Source of the DNA: Nocardia amamiensis
GTDB taxonomy: Bacteria; Actinomycetota; Actinomycetes; Mycobacteriales; Mycobacteriaceae
DNA: 64,000 nt
Assembly: GCF_015477605.1 (NCBI RefSeq)
Contig: NZ_JADLQX010000011.1
Span: 124,001 to 188,000 of the forward strand
Direction of reading: 5' to 3'
The notes under the pieces are model-generated. The model did not search any database. It saw nothing but the letters and a program-made list of their open reading frames with translations, and had not been told where the DNA came from. The translations under genes and the position numbers were made by a program. This document shows positions 8,577 through 17,585 of the stretch, in pieces; positions within the stretch are counted from its first letter, which is position 1; the number at the start of each line of letters is the position of its first letter.

Positions 8577-9500
8577 ATGCGATCGAAGTTGATCTCTGCG
8601 GCCATCGGTATCGCGGCGATGACGCTGATGTGCGTCTGCCCCGGCAGCGGGCCGGCCGTCGCGGAACCGGAGTGCCCGAGCTTGTACGTGGTGGCGATCC
8701 CGGGAACATGGGAGACCACCGATCGGCCGGACGACGACCGGCCCGGACCCGGAATGCTCGCGGGGGTCACTGCCGGACTGCCGAGCTCGGCGCGGGTGGA
8801 CTACGTCAGCTACGCCGCTACGGCGTTCCCGTGGGAGAGCGAGGTCTACGGCGCCTCCAAGCGTGAGGCCGTGGACAACGCGCGCGGCATGATCGCGGCG
8901 ATGGCCAGGGAGTGCGGTGCGACGAAGATCGCGCTTCTCGGCTACAGCCAAGGAGCCGACGCCGCGGGAGATCTCGCCGCGGAGATCGGCACCGGCCTCG
9001 GCGTCGTTCCGCCGCACCGGATCGCGGCGGTCGGACTCATCTCCGATCCGCGCCGCTCCCCCGCCGACGCTCTGGTCGGGCCGCCGGTCGCCGGTGCGGG
9101 CGCGGGGGGTCCGCGGATCGGCGGGTTCGGTTTCGTCAGCCCGCAGACCCGCACCATCTGCGCGGTCGGCGACCTCTACTGCGCCACAGCCGCGGACGAC
9201 TTCGTGACCCGCTTCGCGGGCTTCCTGGCCCAGACCTCGCATCCGGACCCGGCCTACCTCTGGCGCTACCAACTCGAAATGAACGCCATCCTCGGCGACC
9301 TGATGTCCAACGGCGGGATCACGCTGCTGCAGAGCCAGCTGTCGGACTCGGCCAACCAGGAACGCGCGCGACTGCTCGAGGAGTTCTACCGCTCCGAGGC
9401 CCACACCGCCTACGGCAGCTACCCCGTCGGCGGGGGCGCGACCGCGCTGTCGTGGATGCACGACTGGCTGAGCTCGCAGGCCTCAGCAGAGGGCACGTAG
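8577..9500 (+). CDS. Secreted cutinase-family serine esterase
   Basis: A 307-residue exported hydrolase. A signal peptide covers about residues 1-30 (KLISAAIGIAAMTLMCVC core, then AVAEPECPSL). Hallmarks of actinobacterial cutinase-like proteins are present: CPSLYVVAIPGTWE with an early Cys, the nucleophile G-Y-S-Q-G-A-D, and a CAVGDLYC disulfide region carrying the catalytic Asp. A late His (SHPDPAYLW or the C-terminal MHDW) would complete the triad. Such proteins hydrolyse ester bonds of lipids or polyesters outside the cell. The ATG follows AGGAG. It is longer than minimal cutinases (about 220) through a C-terminal extension seen in Nocardia and Mycobacterium relatives. The roughly 260 bp downstream hold no gene I can recognise. 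Confidence 0.85.
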   Translation: MRSKLISAAIGIAAMTLMCVCPGSGPAVAEPECPSLYVVAIPGTWETTDRPDDDRPGPGMLAGVTAGLPSSARVDYVSYAATAFPWESEVYGASKREAVDNARGMIAAMARECGATKIALLGYSQGADAAGDLAAEIGTGLGVVPPHRIAAVGLISDPRRSPADALVGPPVAGAGAGGPRIGGFGFVSPQTRTICAVGDLYCATAADDFVTRFAGFLAQTSHPDPAYLWRYQLEMNAILGDLMSNGGITLLQSQLSDSANQERARLLEEFYRSEAHTAYGSYPVGGGATALSWMHDWLSSQASAEGT

Positions 9501-9759
9501 ACAGCCAGGAACGCCCCGACCTAGGTAGCGGGCTACTTCACCACGACGATCGGGCGGGTCGACGGGTTCGATCAGCCACGACCGGCGCTCTGGCGCATCC
9601 GGCGAACCGGCCCCAGCGCGAGCTGTTCGCGGTCGGCCGCGACCTCGACGCGCAGACCGAGAACCTCTCACCGCTGGCTGGCCTACCTACTGCTGACCGT
9701 CCCGCTCACCTCCAGCAGCTCGACGCGTTCGATGCCGCCACCGGCCGCCGTCACATCCG

Positions 9760-10308
9760 TCACCGGATGCGCAAGGCGGTCAGCCGCCAGCCCGCCGACC
9801 GGGTGCGCACGATCCGGGCCGCCAGCGCGAAATGCCTGGCACCGCGGGCGTAGGCGGCGTAAACCTCGGCGGTCTTGGCATCGACGAGCGCCACACTCAC
9901 CCGCATCGGCACCGCGACGCCCAGAGCGCGGCCCGGCACCAGGTCTGCCGCGATCAGGGTGCGCGTCGCGGCGATGACCGTGGCGTCGGCGACCACGGCG
10001 AGCTGCGCGACCGGTCTCCTGCGGTCCAGCACCTCCAGCACGATCCGCACCGCTGAATCGGCGAAACGCCGCGCCGAGAAGAGTGTTTCGTCATCGCGCC
10101 GAGTTCCCTGGGGATGACTCCGGCGCAGCGCGCCGCGCACGCCCGCGCTCGGCCGCCCGGACGCGGCGACGTTCGTCCGCGGTCGGCACGGTAGTGCGCG
10201 CGCTGCCGCCGGATCGCTCGCCGGCCGGTCGCGCTCGACCCGGCGACGACTGTCCAACGGCGGCTCCGGATTCGGAGCGGGTGTCAACCAATCGCGATAT
10301 CCAGCCAT
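9760..10308 (-). CDS. Rv3242c-region type conserved protein (DUF6459-like)
   Basis: A 182-residue, Arg- and Pro-rich protein. The last 100 residues look like the actinobacterial DUF6459 fold: an F-A-D-S-A-V-R-I-V-L-E-V helix, then the marker D-R-R-R-P-V-A-Q-L-A, a V-P-M-R-V-S-V-A-L-V strand, and a final R-x-x-G-W-R-L-T-A-L strand. Family members are found near secA in mycobacteria, and their function is unknown. The first 70 residues are low complexity and probably disordered. ATG 10308 has a GGAAGG site at good spacing; longer in-frame extensions run antisense through the esterase gene and are not believable. The family name is from memory and unverified. Confidence 0.6.
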   Translation of the reverse strand: MAGYRDWLTPAPNPEPPLDSRRRVERDRPASDPAAARALPCRPRTNVAASGRPSAGVRGALRRSHPQGTRRDDETLFSARRFADSAVRIVLEVLDRRRPVAQLAVVADATVIAATRTLIAADLVPGRALGVAVPMRVSVALVDAKTAEVYAAYARGARHFALAARIVRTRSAGWRLTALRIR

Positions 10309-10495
10309 CCAAGCACCTTCCAAAACCGCTGTGTCCGAAGTCACTTTTGGCGACCGATTCTGCGGACCCGCCGCCGAATGTCGTGCGTAGTCGGCTACCC
10401 GAGTACCTACGCACGCGTCGCCAGCGGGAAGGGGCTCGCATAGCGGTCGACCTATGTTGGAAGCGCAGGAACCGACGCCGAAGCGGAGAGCCCGA

Positions 10496-11746
10496 ATGAC
10501 CGACGAGCGAGGAGCGGACGTGACCGCATCCGGAAGGCCGAAGCCGCCGCGGCGCCTGGCCCGGATCGGTTTGCTGACGCTCGCGGCGGCGGCGGCCGGG
10601 TACGTCGCACTCAGCCAGCTGATCGCCGTCGTGCCGGTCTCCTGGGTCATGCCGTTGCTGCGCAACGCGATCAGCCAATCCGCCCTGCTGTTGCTCGGCG
10701 CGGTGCGCGACGCGATGGGCTCATGGAATGTGGTTCTGGCGGTGGTGACGGCCGGACTCGCGCTGGTAGCACTGCGCCGCAGTGTGGCGGGCCGGCGGCG
10801 CGTCGCGGGAACGGTGGCCGCGGTGGCCGCCGTGGGTCTGGCACTTTCCGTCACGACGAGCGCGGCGCTGGTGTTCGCGGCGCGAGACGCGGCGGGCGCG
10901 TGGCTACCGTTCGCCCCGGCCGTTCCGTTCAGCACCGTCGGTGACCCGCCCGACGAGACCGTCACGTACGCGACCGTCGACGGGCAGCCGATCCAGGCGG
11001 ATCTGTACCTGCCCACGTCCGGATCCGCGCCTGCGCCGCTGGTGCTCAGCATCCACGGCGGCGCATTCGTCAGCGGCAGCCGCGGCACCAACGCCTACAC
11101 CACATGGCTGGCCGACAACGGCTACGCCGTCCTCGATGTGGACTACCGCCTCTCCGACGACGCCGTGCATCGCTGGGACACCGCGGACGCCGACGTCGCC
11201 TGCGCATTGACCTGGGCCGCGGCACACGCGCGGCAGTACAACTGGGACATGCGCCGCGTCGCCGCGTTCGGCGGCTCGGCGGGCGGCAATCTCGCGATCA
11301 ACGTGGCGAACAAGATCAACGCCGGTGTCCTGCGGCCCAGCTGCGGTAACGCCGCCGAGCTGCCCAGAGTGGGCGCGGTGATCGCGCTGTATCCCGCGGT
11401 CGACCTCACCGCCTCCGGCACGGAGACCGCGGTCGGCTCCGACGCGGCTCGGCAGTATCTCGGCGGAACGCCCGAGCAGTATCCCGATCGGTACACCGCG
11501 ACCGACTCCGCACCGCACATCACCGGCAAGTCCCCGCCGACGCTATTGGTCCAGGGCGCGAACGACCACCTCGTGCTGGCCACGCACACCGCGGCCTACG
11601 CCGCCGCGCTCGATGCCGCGGCCATCCCCCACCGCTACGTCGAGCTCCCCTTCCTCGACCACGCCTTCGGCAGCACTGAACTCGATACCGGCGCCCAGGT
11701 GACCCGCCTTCTCACCGGCACCTGGCTGGAGGAATACCTGCAGTAA
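10496..11746 (+). CDS. Membrane-anchored alpha/beta hydrolase (HSL/esterase type)
   Basis: A 416-residue protein. Four predicted N-terminal membrane spans (about residues 20-135) precede a hormone-sensitive-lipase-like catalytic domain. The oxyanion H-G-G-A-F, the nucleophile elbow G-G-S-A-G-G, Asp in QGANDHLVLA and His in LDHAFGS are all in order. Family members cleave short acyl esters or act on lipids; the membrane anchor suggests an envelope substrate. ATG 10496 is chosen after a GGAGAGCCCGA stretch. It is divergent from the DUF6459-like gene with about 190 bp between them, which holds both promoters but no obvious operator. Confidence 0.85.
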   Translation: MTDERGADVTASGRPKPPRRLARIGLLTLAAAAAGYVALSQLIAVVPVSWVMPLLRNAISQSALLLLGAVRDAMGSWNVVLAVVTAGLALVALRRSVAGRRRVAGTVAAVAAVGLALSVTTSAALVFAARDAAGAWLPFAPAVPFSTVGDPPDETVTYATVDGQPIQADLYLPTSGSAPAPLVLSIHGGAFVSGSRGTNAYTTWLADNGYAVLDVDYRLSDDAVHRWDTADADVACALTWAAAHARQYNWDMRRVAAFGGSAGGNLAINVANKINAGVLRPSCGNAAELPRVGAVIALYPAVDLTASGTETAVGSDAARQYLGGTPEQYPDRYTATDSAPHITGKSPPTLLVQGANDHLVLATHTAAYAAALDAAAIPHRYVELPFLDHAFGSTELDTGAQVTRLLTGTWLEEYLQ

Positions 11747-11848
11747 CCGGCGCCACACCGCCGTCTGGGGAATAGCCGTGCCCGCACCGCCGTTCCATTG
11801 GTTGCCATATCCACCAAATTGGTTCAGACTGAGAACGAAGGAGGCGTC

Positions 11849-12943
11849 GTGCAGTTCGGAATTTTCACGGTCGGCGATGTGACGACCGACCCGACCACCG
11901 GGCGGACGCCGAGTGAGCACGAGCGCATCACGGCGATGGTGACGATCGCGCAGAAGGCCGAAGAAGTCGGACTGGACGTGTTCGCCACCGGCGAGCACCA
12001 CAACCCGCCGTTCGTGCCGTCGTCGCCCACGACGATGCTCGGTTACATCGCGGCACGGACCGAGCGGCTTCAGCTCTCCACCGCCACCACGCTGATCACC
12101 ACGAACGATCCGGTGAAGATCGCCGAGGACTTCGCCATGTTGCAGCACCTGGCCGGGGGCCGCGTCGACCTGATGCTCGGCCGCGGCAACACCGGACCGG
12201 TCTATCCCTGGTTCGGCAAGGACATCCGGGACGGCATTCCGCTGGCGATCGAGAATTACCACCTGCTGCACCGGCTCTGGCGCGAGGACGTGGTCGACTG
12301 GGAGGGCAAGTTCCGCACGCCGCTGCAGTCGTTCACCTCGACGCCGCGTCCATTGGACGGCGTGCCGCCGTTCGTCTGGCACGGCTCGATCCGCAGTCCG
12401 GAAATCGCCGAGCAGGCCGCCTACTACGGTGACGGATTCTTCGCCAACAACATCTTCTGGCCGAAGGAGCACTTCCAGCGGCTGATCTCGCTGTACCGCA
12501 GGCGCTACGAGCACTACGGGCACGGCTCGGCCGACCAGGCCATCGTCGGACTGGGCGGGCAGGTGTTCATGCGCAAGAACTCCCAGGACGCGGTGCGGGA
12601 ATTCCGGCCCTACTTCGACAACGCGCCGGTCTACGGACACGGCCCGTCGCTGGAGGAGTTCACCGAGCAGACCCCACTCACCGTGGGCAGCCCGCAGGAA
12701 GTCATCGACAAGACGCTCACCTTCCGCGAGTCGTTCGGCGACTACCAGCGCCAGCTGTTCCTGATGGACCATGCGGGCCTTCCGCTGAAAACCGTACTGG
12801 AGCAACTGGATCTGCTCGGTGCGGAAGTCGTGCCGGTGCTGCGCAAGGAATTCGACGCCATGCGCCCCGCGCACGTTCCGGACGCGCCGACGCACGCAAG
12901 CCTGGTCGCCGCCCGCGCCGCCGCCCCGGAGGCGACACGATGA
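11849..12943 (+). CDS. CE1758-type FMN-dependent luciferase-like monooxygenase
   Basis: A 364-residue LLM-class flavin monooxygenase with a TIM-barrel core. N-terminal MQFGIFTVGDV is followed by FATGEHHNPPFVPSSP and STATTLITTNDPVKIAEDF, and by GGRVDLMLGRGNTGPVYPWFG, the usual flavin-site signature. It uses reduced FMN and O2 to oxidise an unknown substrate. The GTG start at 11849 follows GAAGGAGG. The next gene, an FMN reductase, overlaps its stop by four bases (ATGA), so the pair is translationally coupled and forms a two-component monooxygenase. The match to the CE1758/CE1759 families is from memory of their conserved pairing. Confidence 0.85.
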   Translation: MQFGIFTVGDVTTDPTTGRTPSEHERITAMVTIAQKAEEVGLDVFATGEHHNPPFVPSSPTTMLGYIAARTERLQLSTATTLITTNDPVKIAEDFAMLQHLAGGRVDLMLGRGNTGPVYPWFGKDIRDGIPLAIENYHLLHRLWREDVVDWEGKFRTPLQSFTSTPRPLDGVPPFVWHGSIRSPEIAEQAAYYGDGFFANNIFWPKEHFQRLISLYRRRYEHYGHGSADQAIVGLGGQVFMRKNSQDAVREFRPYFDNAPVYGHGPSLEEFTEQTPLTVGSPQEVIDKTLTFRESFGDYQRQLFLMDHAGLPLKTVLEQLDLLGAEVVPVLRKEFDAMRPAHVPDAPTHASLVAARAAAPEATR

Positions 12944-13545
12944 CCCGCGTCGCCGTCGTCTCCGCGGGACTGTCCCAACCCTCGTCGACCAGACTCCTCG
13001 CCGATCGGCTCGCCACGGCGACCGGTAAGGCGTTGGCGAACTCGGGCGTCGACGCCTCGTTCGAAGTCGTCGAGCTGCGCGAACACGCCCGCGATCTGGC
13101 CGACAACCTGGTGACCGGATTCGCGGCAGGGCCCCTGCGCGCGGCGATCGACACCGTGGTCACCGCCGACGGACTGATCGCCGTCACGCCGATCTTCAAC
13201 GCCTCCTACAGCGGCCTGTTCAAGACGTTCTTCGACGTGCTGGAACCGGATTCGCTGAGCGGGATGCCGGTGCTGCTCGGCGCCACCGGGGGCTCAGCGC
13301 GCCACTCCCTGGCCTTGGAGCACGCGTCGCGGCCGATGTTCAGCTACCTGCGTGCGGCGGTAGCGCCCACATCGGTGTACGCGGCGTCCGAGGACTGGGC
13401 ATCCGCCGACTCGGATGGATTGATCGCCCGGATCGACCGTGCCGCAATGGAATTCGCCACGCTTCTGACCAACACACCGCGATCGCGTGCCACCGACCCG
13501 TACGACGAGCCGGTACCGTTCGCACAGCTTCTCGGCACCCACTGA
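12940..13545 (+). CDS. CE1759-type NADPH-dependent FMN reductase
   Basis: A 201-residue flavodoxin-like flavin reductase. It has an N-terminal beta strand VAVVSAGLSQPSSTRLLAD with the phosphate-binding S-Q-P-S-S-T loop, then TPIFNASYSGLFKTFFDVLEPDSLSGMP, a typical FMN reductase core, and GATGGSARHSL. It reduces FMN with NAD(P)H and hands it to the monooxygenase encoded just upstream, whose stop it overlaps (ATGA at 12940). Codon usage matches its neighbours. It is slightly longer than minimal family members. Confidence 0.88.
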   Translation: MTRVAVVSAGLSQPSSTRLLADRLATATGKALANSGVDASFEVVELREHARDLADNLVTGFAAGPLRAAIDTVVTADGLIAVTPIFNASYSGLFKTFFDVLEPDSLSGMPVLLGATGGSARHSLALEHASRPMFSYLRAAVAPTSVYAASEDWASADSDGLIARIDRAAMEFATLLTNTPRSRATDPYDEPVPFAQLLGTH

Positions 13546-13616
13546 GTTTCCCGCGATACCCCCGAACCAACCATCCGCCCGCATAGTTTAAATCTCAATC
13601 ACATGAGGAGAGCATC

Positions 13617-14165
13617 ATGACACCCGAAATGACCAAGGCGCTGCCCGCAGGCACCTGGACCATCGATCCCGTCCACTCCACACTCGGCTTCTCGGTACGC
13701 CACCTGATGGTCAGCAAGGTGCGCGGCCGCTTCACCGACTTCTCCGGCAAGCTGGTCATCGCCGAGGACGGCAGTGCCCGGGCCGATGCGGAGATCCGGG
13801 TCGACTCGGTCACCACCGACAACGCGCAGCGCGACGCCCACCTGCGCACCGCCGACTTCTTCCAGTCCGAGCAATTCCCGGTGGCCACCTTCGAGTCCAC
13901 CGGGTTCCGGGTCGACGGCGAGGACGTCGTGGTGGACGGCGACTTCACCATCCGCGGCGTCACCAAGCCGGTGTCGCTCGCCGTCGAGTTCCTCGGCGTG
14001 CATCCCGGCATGGGCCAGGGGCCGGTCGCCGGCTTCGAGGCCACAACCGTGATCAATCGCCGCGATTTCGGCATCACCATCGACATGCCGCTGCCCGACG
14101 GCGGCGCGGTGATCGGCGACAAGATCACGCTCACCCTCGCGATCGAAGTCGGCCTGCAGTCCTGA
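13617..14165 (+). CDS. YceI-family lipid-binding protein
   Basis: A 182-residue YceI-like lipocalin-type beta barrel. Diagnostic segments are GTWTIDPVHSTLGFSVRHLMVSKV at the N-terminus, RTADFFQSEQFPVATFES in the middle and DFTIRGVTKPVSL. YceI proteins bind polyisoprenoid or other hydrophobic molecules. No signal peptide is seen, so it is probably cytoplasmic, unlike the periplasmic E. coli YceI. The ATG follows GAGGAG. It lies 71 bp behind the monooxygenase/FMN reductase pair and ends just before a strong terminator, so it is the last gene of that operon or a short unit of its own. A carrier role for the monooxygenase substrate is speculative. Confidence 0.88.
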   Translation: MTPEMTKALPAGTWTIDPVHSTLGFSVRHLMVSKVRGRFTDFSGKLVIAEDGSARADAEIRVDSVTTDNAQRDAHLRTADFFQSEQFPVATFESTGFRVDGEDVVVDGDFTIRGVTKPVSLAVEFLGVHPGMGQGPVAGFEATTVINRRDFGITIDMPLPDGGAVIGDKITLTLAIEVGLQS

Positions 14166-14170
14166 ACGGC

Positions 14171-14198
14171 AAGGACGTTCCCGTGCGGGAACGTCCTT
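14171..14198. terminator. Strong hairpin terminator between yceI-like and DUF72 genes
   Basis: The 13-bp arms 14171-14183 (AAGGACGTTCCCG) and 14186-14198 (CGGGAACGTCCTT) pair perfectly with a very tight turn. It lies 5 bp past the YceI stop and 5 bp from the end of the convergent DUF72 gene, so it probably terminates both. There is no U-tract, as is common in actinobacteria. Confidence 0.8.
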
Positions 14199-14203
14199 CT
14201 CGG

Positions 14204-15043
14204 TCAGAACAGCGTCATCGGCTCGGCGGGCGCGGGCTCGGGCAGCGGGTCGAGCTCCGGCAGGCGCGCACGGACCTCGTCGTGGAAACGGCGAGCCAGC
14301 TCCAGCGCGCCCGCGTTGTCCGGCGTGTGCAGGAACACCGTCGGCGACCTGCCTTCGCGCAGCCATGCGGCGACCGTGGCCACCCACGGTTGCCAGCCCG
14401 CCACCGTCCGATCGACGTCGTCGCGGCCGTGATAACGCACGATCGGGTTTACCGTCAGCGCGCGCATCCGGCGCGGCACCCGCGGCTTCTTCGCCGCCGC
14501 CTCCTGCTCGGCCGCGCTGGCCGGCGGACCGTCGAAAAGCACTGTGGTGTCGAACGGTATCCATTCGGCGTCGACGCGCGACAGCACGTATTCCAGCCTG
14601 CGCGCGGCCTGCTCGTCGGCGAAGAACGCGGGATGACGGACTTCGACGGCGGGGCGATAGGCGCGCGGCAGCAGGCGCAGGAATCCGGCGAGCGCACCGA
14701 GATCGGTCGGGCCGAACGAGCCGGGCAGCTGTACCCACAGCGCGTGGACGCGTTCCCCGAGCGGCGCCATCGCGGCGAGGAACGACCGCAGTTCCTCCTC
14801 GACGCCGGACAGCCTGCGCTCGTGCGTGATCGGTTTGGGCAGCTTGAGCACGAACCGGAACTCCGGATCGCACTGACTCGCCCATGATTCCACGGTGCGC
14901 CGCGACGGGGTTGCGTAGAACGTCGTGTTGCCCTCCACCGCGTTGCACCACGTGGCGTACCAGCGCAGCCGCTCCCCCGGAGGGAGCTGCCGTTCCTGCC
15001 ATGCCGCGTGCGTCCACATCGCACACCCCACATGAAGCCGCAT
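14204..15043 (-). CDS. DUF72-domain protein
   Basis: A 279-residue TIM-barrel-like protein of the DUF72 (YecE) family. The markers are the N-terminal H-V-G-C-A-M-W, a W-C-N-A-V-E-G-N-T-T-F-Y segment with the conserved E-x-N-x-T-F-Y, and FRFVLKLPKPITHERRL. The biochemical role of DUF72 is unknown. The alternative start at 15033 (another frame) is a shadow. It is convergent with the YceI gene across a shared terminator. Upstream, about 60 bp separate it from the end of glpK1 on the same strand. Confidence 0.85.
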   Translation of the reverse strand: MRLHVGCAMWTHAAWQERQLPPGERLRWYATWCNAVEGNTTFYATPSRRTVESWASQCDPEFRFVLKLPKPITHERRLSGVEEELRSFLAAMAPLGERVHALWVQLPGSFGPTDLGALAGFLRLLPRAYRPAVEVRHPAFFADEQAARRLEYVLSRVDAEWIPFDTTVLFDGPPASAAEQEAAAKKPRVPRRMRALTVNPIVRYHGRDDVDRTVAGWQPWVATVAAWLREGRSPTVFLHTPDNAGALELARRFHDEVRARLPELDPLPEPAPAEPMTLF

Positions 15044-15105
15044 GACTGCGACGCTAACGCAGGCGCGCTCCCCCGCCTCTCCGGGTCTTCAGGCGCGGTG
15101 CGCGG

Positions 15106-16620
15106 CTACCGGGCCCGGGGTTTCGATCGCACCCAGCCGAAGGTCAGTTCGACGGCACGCCTCCATTTCTCGTACTCGTCCTCGCGGTGCCCGGGGTCCA
15201 TGCGCGGAAGCCATTGGGCGGCAAGGCGCCAATTGTTGCGCAGGCCCTCCAGATCCGGCCAGTAACCGACGGCGAGGCCGGCGGCATACGCCGCACCCAG
15301 CGAGACGGTTTCGGCGACGAACGGACGCATGACGGGAACGTCGAGCACGTCGGCCACGATCTGCATGAGCAGGTTGTTCGACGTCATGCCGCCGTCCACG
15401 CGCAGGGTGGCGGCCTGCAAGCCGGAGTCGGAGTTCATCGCCTCCATCACGTCGCGGGTCTGCCACGCGGTGGCCTCCAGCACGGCGCGGGCGATGTGCC
15501 CCTTGGTGATGTAGGAGGTCAGTCCCGCGATGAGGCCGCGCGCGTCGCTGCGCCAATGCGGCGCGTACAGCCCGGAGAACGCGGGTACCACATAGCAGCC
15601 GCCGTTGTCTTCCACGGTGCGCGCGAGGGTTTCGATCTCCGGCGCACTGGTGACCAGGCCGATGTTGTCCCGTACCCACTGCACGAGCGAGCCGGTGACC
15701 GCGATCGGCCCCTCCAGCGCGTACACCGGCTCGGGGCCGATCTGGTAGCCGATCGTGGTGAGCAAGCCGTGCTCGGACCGCACCAGATCGCGTCCGGTGT
15801 TCATCATCAGGAATCCGCCGGTGCCGTATGTGCACTTGGTTTCCCCGCGCGCGAAACAGGTTTGGCCGAACAGCGCGGCGTGCTGGTCGCCCAGCGCGGC
15901 GGCGATCGGGATGCCCGGCACGACCCGGCGGGTCACGCCGTACGGCGCGGTGGAGCGCTGGATGTGCGGCAGCATCGCGGCAGGGATGCCGAAGAACGCC
16001 AGCAGTTCGTCGTCCCAGGTGAGGGTGCTGAGGTTCATCAGCAGGGTGCGGCTGGCATTGGTCACATCGGTGAGGTGCAGCCCGCCGTCGACCCCGCCGG
16101 TGAGATTCCAGATCAGCCAGGTCTCCATGGTGCCGAACAGCACCTCGCCGCGCTCCGCGCGGTCGCGCAGACCCGGGACGGCGTCCAGCATCCACCGCAG
16201 CCGCGGCGCCGCGAAGTACGTGGCCAGCGGCAGGCCGCACAGCTCGCGGATCCGGTCCGCACCCGGACGTTCGCGCAGCTCGCCGACCAACTCCTCGGTG
16301 CGCACGTCCTGCCAGACGATGGCGCGCCCGATCGGCATCCCGGTGCGGCGGTCCCACACCACGGTGGTCTCACGCTGATTGGCGATGCCGAGCGCGACGA
16401 TCTGGTTGGCGGCCACGCCGGAATCCCGCATCGCCTGCGGCACGATCCGCTCAACGTTGCGCCAGATCTCCAGCGCGTCCTGTTCGGCCCATCCCGGTCG
16501 CGGATAGTGCTGCTGGTGCGGGCGCTGCGCGACGCCGACCAAGCGGGCGCGCTGGTCGAACAGGATGCAGCGGGTCGAGGTGGTGCCCTGATCGATGGAC
16601 AGCACGTAGCGTTGCGTCAT
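15106..16620 (-). CDS. glpK: Glycerol kinase, first copy
   Basis: A 504-residue FGGY-family kinase converting glycerol and ATP to glycerol 3-phosphate. N-terminal SIDQGTTSTRCILFD is the ATPase phosphate-1 loop. IANQRETTVVWDRRTG and AIVWQDVRT give the substrate-binding Arg-Glu and Trp/Asp. ALGDQHAALFGQ carries the catalytic Asp, followed by TKCTYGTGGF, and DGGMTSNNLLMQ is the adenosine motif. It is complete with no obvious lesion. It lies downstream of the IclR gene on the same strand (48 bp), away from glpF-glpK2-glpD. The organism therefore has two apparently functional glycerol kinases at one locus; this one clearly differs from copy two and may serve another polyol or be differently regulated. 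Confidence 0.92.
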   Translation of the reverse strand: MTQRYVLSIDQGTTSTRCILFDQRARLVGVAQRPHQQHYPRPGWAEQDALEIWRNVERIVPQAMRDSGVAANQIVALGIANQRETTVVWDRRTGMPIGRAIVWQDVRTEELVGELRERPGADRIRELCGLPLATYFAAPRLRWMLDAVPGLRDRAERGEVLFGTMETWLIWNLTGGVDGGLHLTDVTNASRTLLMNLSTLTWDDELLAFFGIPAAMLPHIQRSTAPYGVTRRVVPGIPIAAALGDQHAALFGQTCFARGETKCTYGTGGFLMMNTGRDLVRSEHGLLTTIGYQIGPEPVYALEGPIAVTGSLVQWVRDNIGLVTSAPEIETLARTVEDNGGCYVVPAFSGLYAPHWRSDARGLIAGLTSYITKGHIARAVLEATAWQTRDVMEAMNSDSGLQAATLRVDGGMTSNNLLMQIVADVLDVPVMRPFVAETVSLGAAYAAGLAVGYWPDLEGLRNNWRLAAQWLPRMDPGHREDEYEKWRRAVELTFGWVRSKPRAR

Positions 16621-16668
16621 CGGCGGCCGCCTTCAGTCGAAGTCCGCCGGTCACCGGCCTGCCGGAAC

Positions 16669-17433
16669 TCAGTGCGGCGCACCGAGATCCCTCGAGACCG
16701 CCCGTGCGGCGTCGAGGACGTAACCGACCAGCGCCCGCCGGTGCCGCAACTGTGCGTCGCACAGCCGATCCACCCGGCCGGTGATGCCGATGGCGCCGAC
16801 CACGAGACCGCCGGGCGCCCGGATCGGCGCGGCGATACCCGCCTCGCCCGACCGGAATTCCTCGGTGTCGCCTGCCCATCCGGCCTGCCGCACCACGGCC
16901 AGCGCCCTGGCCAGCGCGGCTCGGTCGACGAGGGTGCGGTGCGTGAGCGGAGCCAGTTCGTTTCCGCGTACCGTGGCGGCCAGGTCGGTGTCGTAGGCCA
17001 GCAGGACCTTGCCCAGAGCAGTGGCGTGCGGGGGCAGGAGTTCGCCGAGCTCGAGCGCCTGCTCGGTATTGTCCGGCCGGAACACGTGGTGGACCACCAC
17101 CACCGCGCCGTCGACCGGGGCGCCGATCCGCACCGACTCTCCGGTGCGCGCCGCCAGGGCGTCGGCCCAGTTGATCGCCCGGGAGCGCAGCTCGTTGGCG
17201 TCGAGATAGCTGGTGCCCAGATGCAGCAGCGCGGCGCCGAGCTGGTACTTGCCGGTCGCCGGGTCCTGCTCGACGAAACCGACGCCCTGCAACGTGCGCA
17301 GAATGCCGTGCGCGGTCGGCTTGGCCAGATCGAGCGCACCGGCGATGTCGCCGATGCCGAGACGACCGGATCCCCGGGCCAGCAGCCGCAGTACGGCCGC
17401 CGCCCGCTCGATCGATTGGATCGGACCCGGCAT
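16669..17433 (-). CDS. IclR-family regulator of the glycerol locus
   Basis: A 254-residue regulator from the ATG at 17433. Winged HTH residues 1-70: MPGPIQSIERAAAVLRLLA, then GDIAGALDLAKPTAHGILRTL as recognition helix. The C-terminal IclR effector domain (about 80-250) has LPPHATALGKVLLAY and the GEAGIAAPIRAPGG signature. It is divergent from glpF, and two copies of a 17-bp palindrome sit between them, so it very likely controls glpF-glpK2-glpD and itself with glpK1. A TTG start at 17469 would add 12 residues but lies inside one palindrome; the ATG is preferred although its Shine-Dalgarno is weak. The effector may be glycerol or glycerol 3-phosphate (inference). Confidence 0.88.
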   Translation of the reverse strand: MPGPIQSIERAAAVLRLLARGSGRLGIGDIAGALDLAKPTAHGILRTLQGVGFVEQDPATGKYQLGAALLHLGTSYLDANELRSRAINWADALAARTGESVRIGAPVDGAVVVVHHVFRPDNTEQALELGELLPPHATALGKVLLAYDTDLAATVRGNELAPLTHRTLVDRAALARALAVVRQAGWAGDTEEFRSGEAGIAAPIRAPGGLVVGAIGITGRVDRLCDAQLRHRRALVGYVLDAARAVSRDLGAPH

Positions 17434-17460
17434 GTGGGGAAACCTATCCTCCAAGTCGGG

Positions 17461-17477
17461 ATTCGACAATGTCGAAT
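17461..17477. promoter_or_regulatory. IclR operator O1 (17-bp perfect palindrome)
   Basis: ATTCGACAATGTCGAAT: 8-bp arms around one central base. It lies 28 bp upstream of the IclR ATG. The same sequence, in the other orientation, occurs at 17586-17602. Centres are 125 bp apart, close to twelve DNA turns, which would allow a repression loop. Assignment to IclR is inferred from position. Confidence 0.75.
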
Positions 17478-17585
17478 CCTCGGTGATACCTGGGCTACAT
17501 CATTGAAACCCAGTGTGAGCTGCGCCATACATCCTCCTAGCGGGTCGGACGGTAGTGGCGCCGCGTTCTGGCAACCAGCCGAGCC

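Noticed and set aside
9501..9759. Possible gene after the cutinase (frame continuing to 9853)
   Set aside because: No start site, no recognisable motif, and third-position bias is weak; the frame is a shadow overlapping the DUF6459-like gene.
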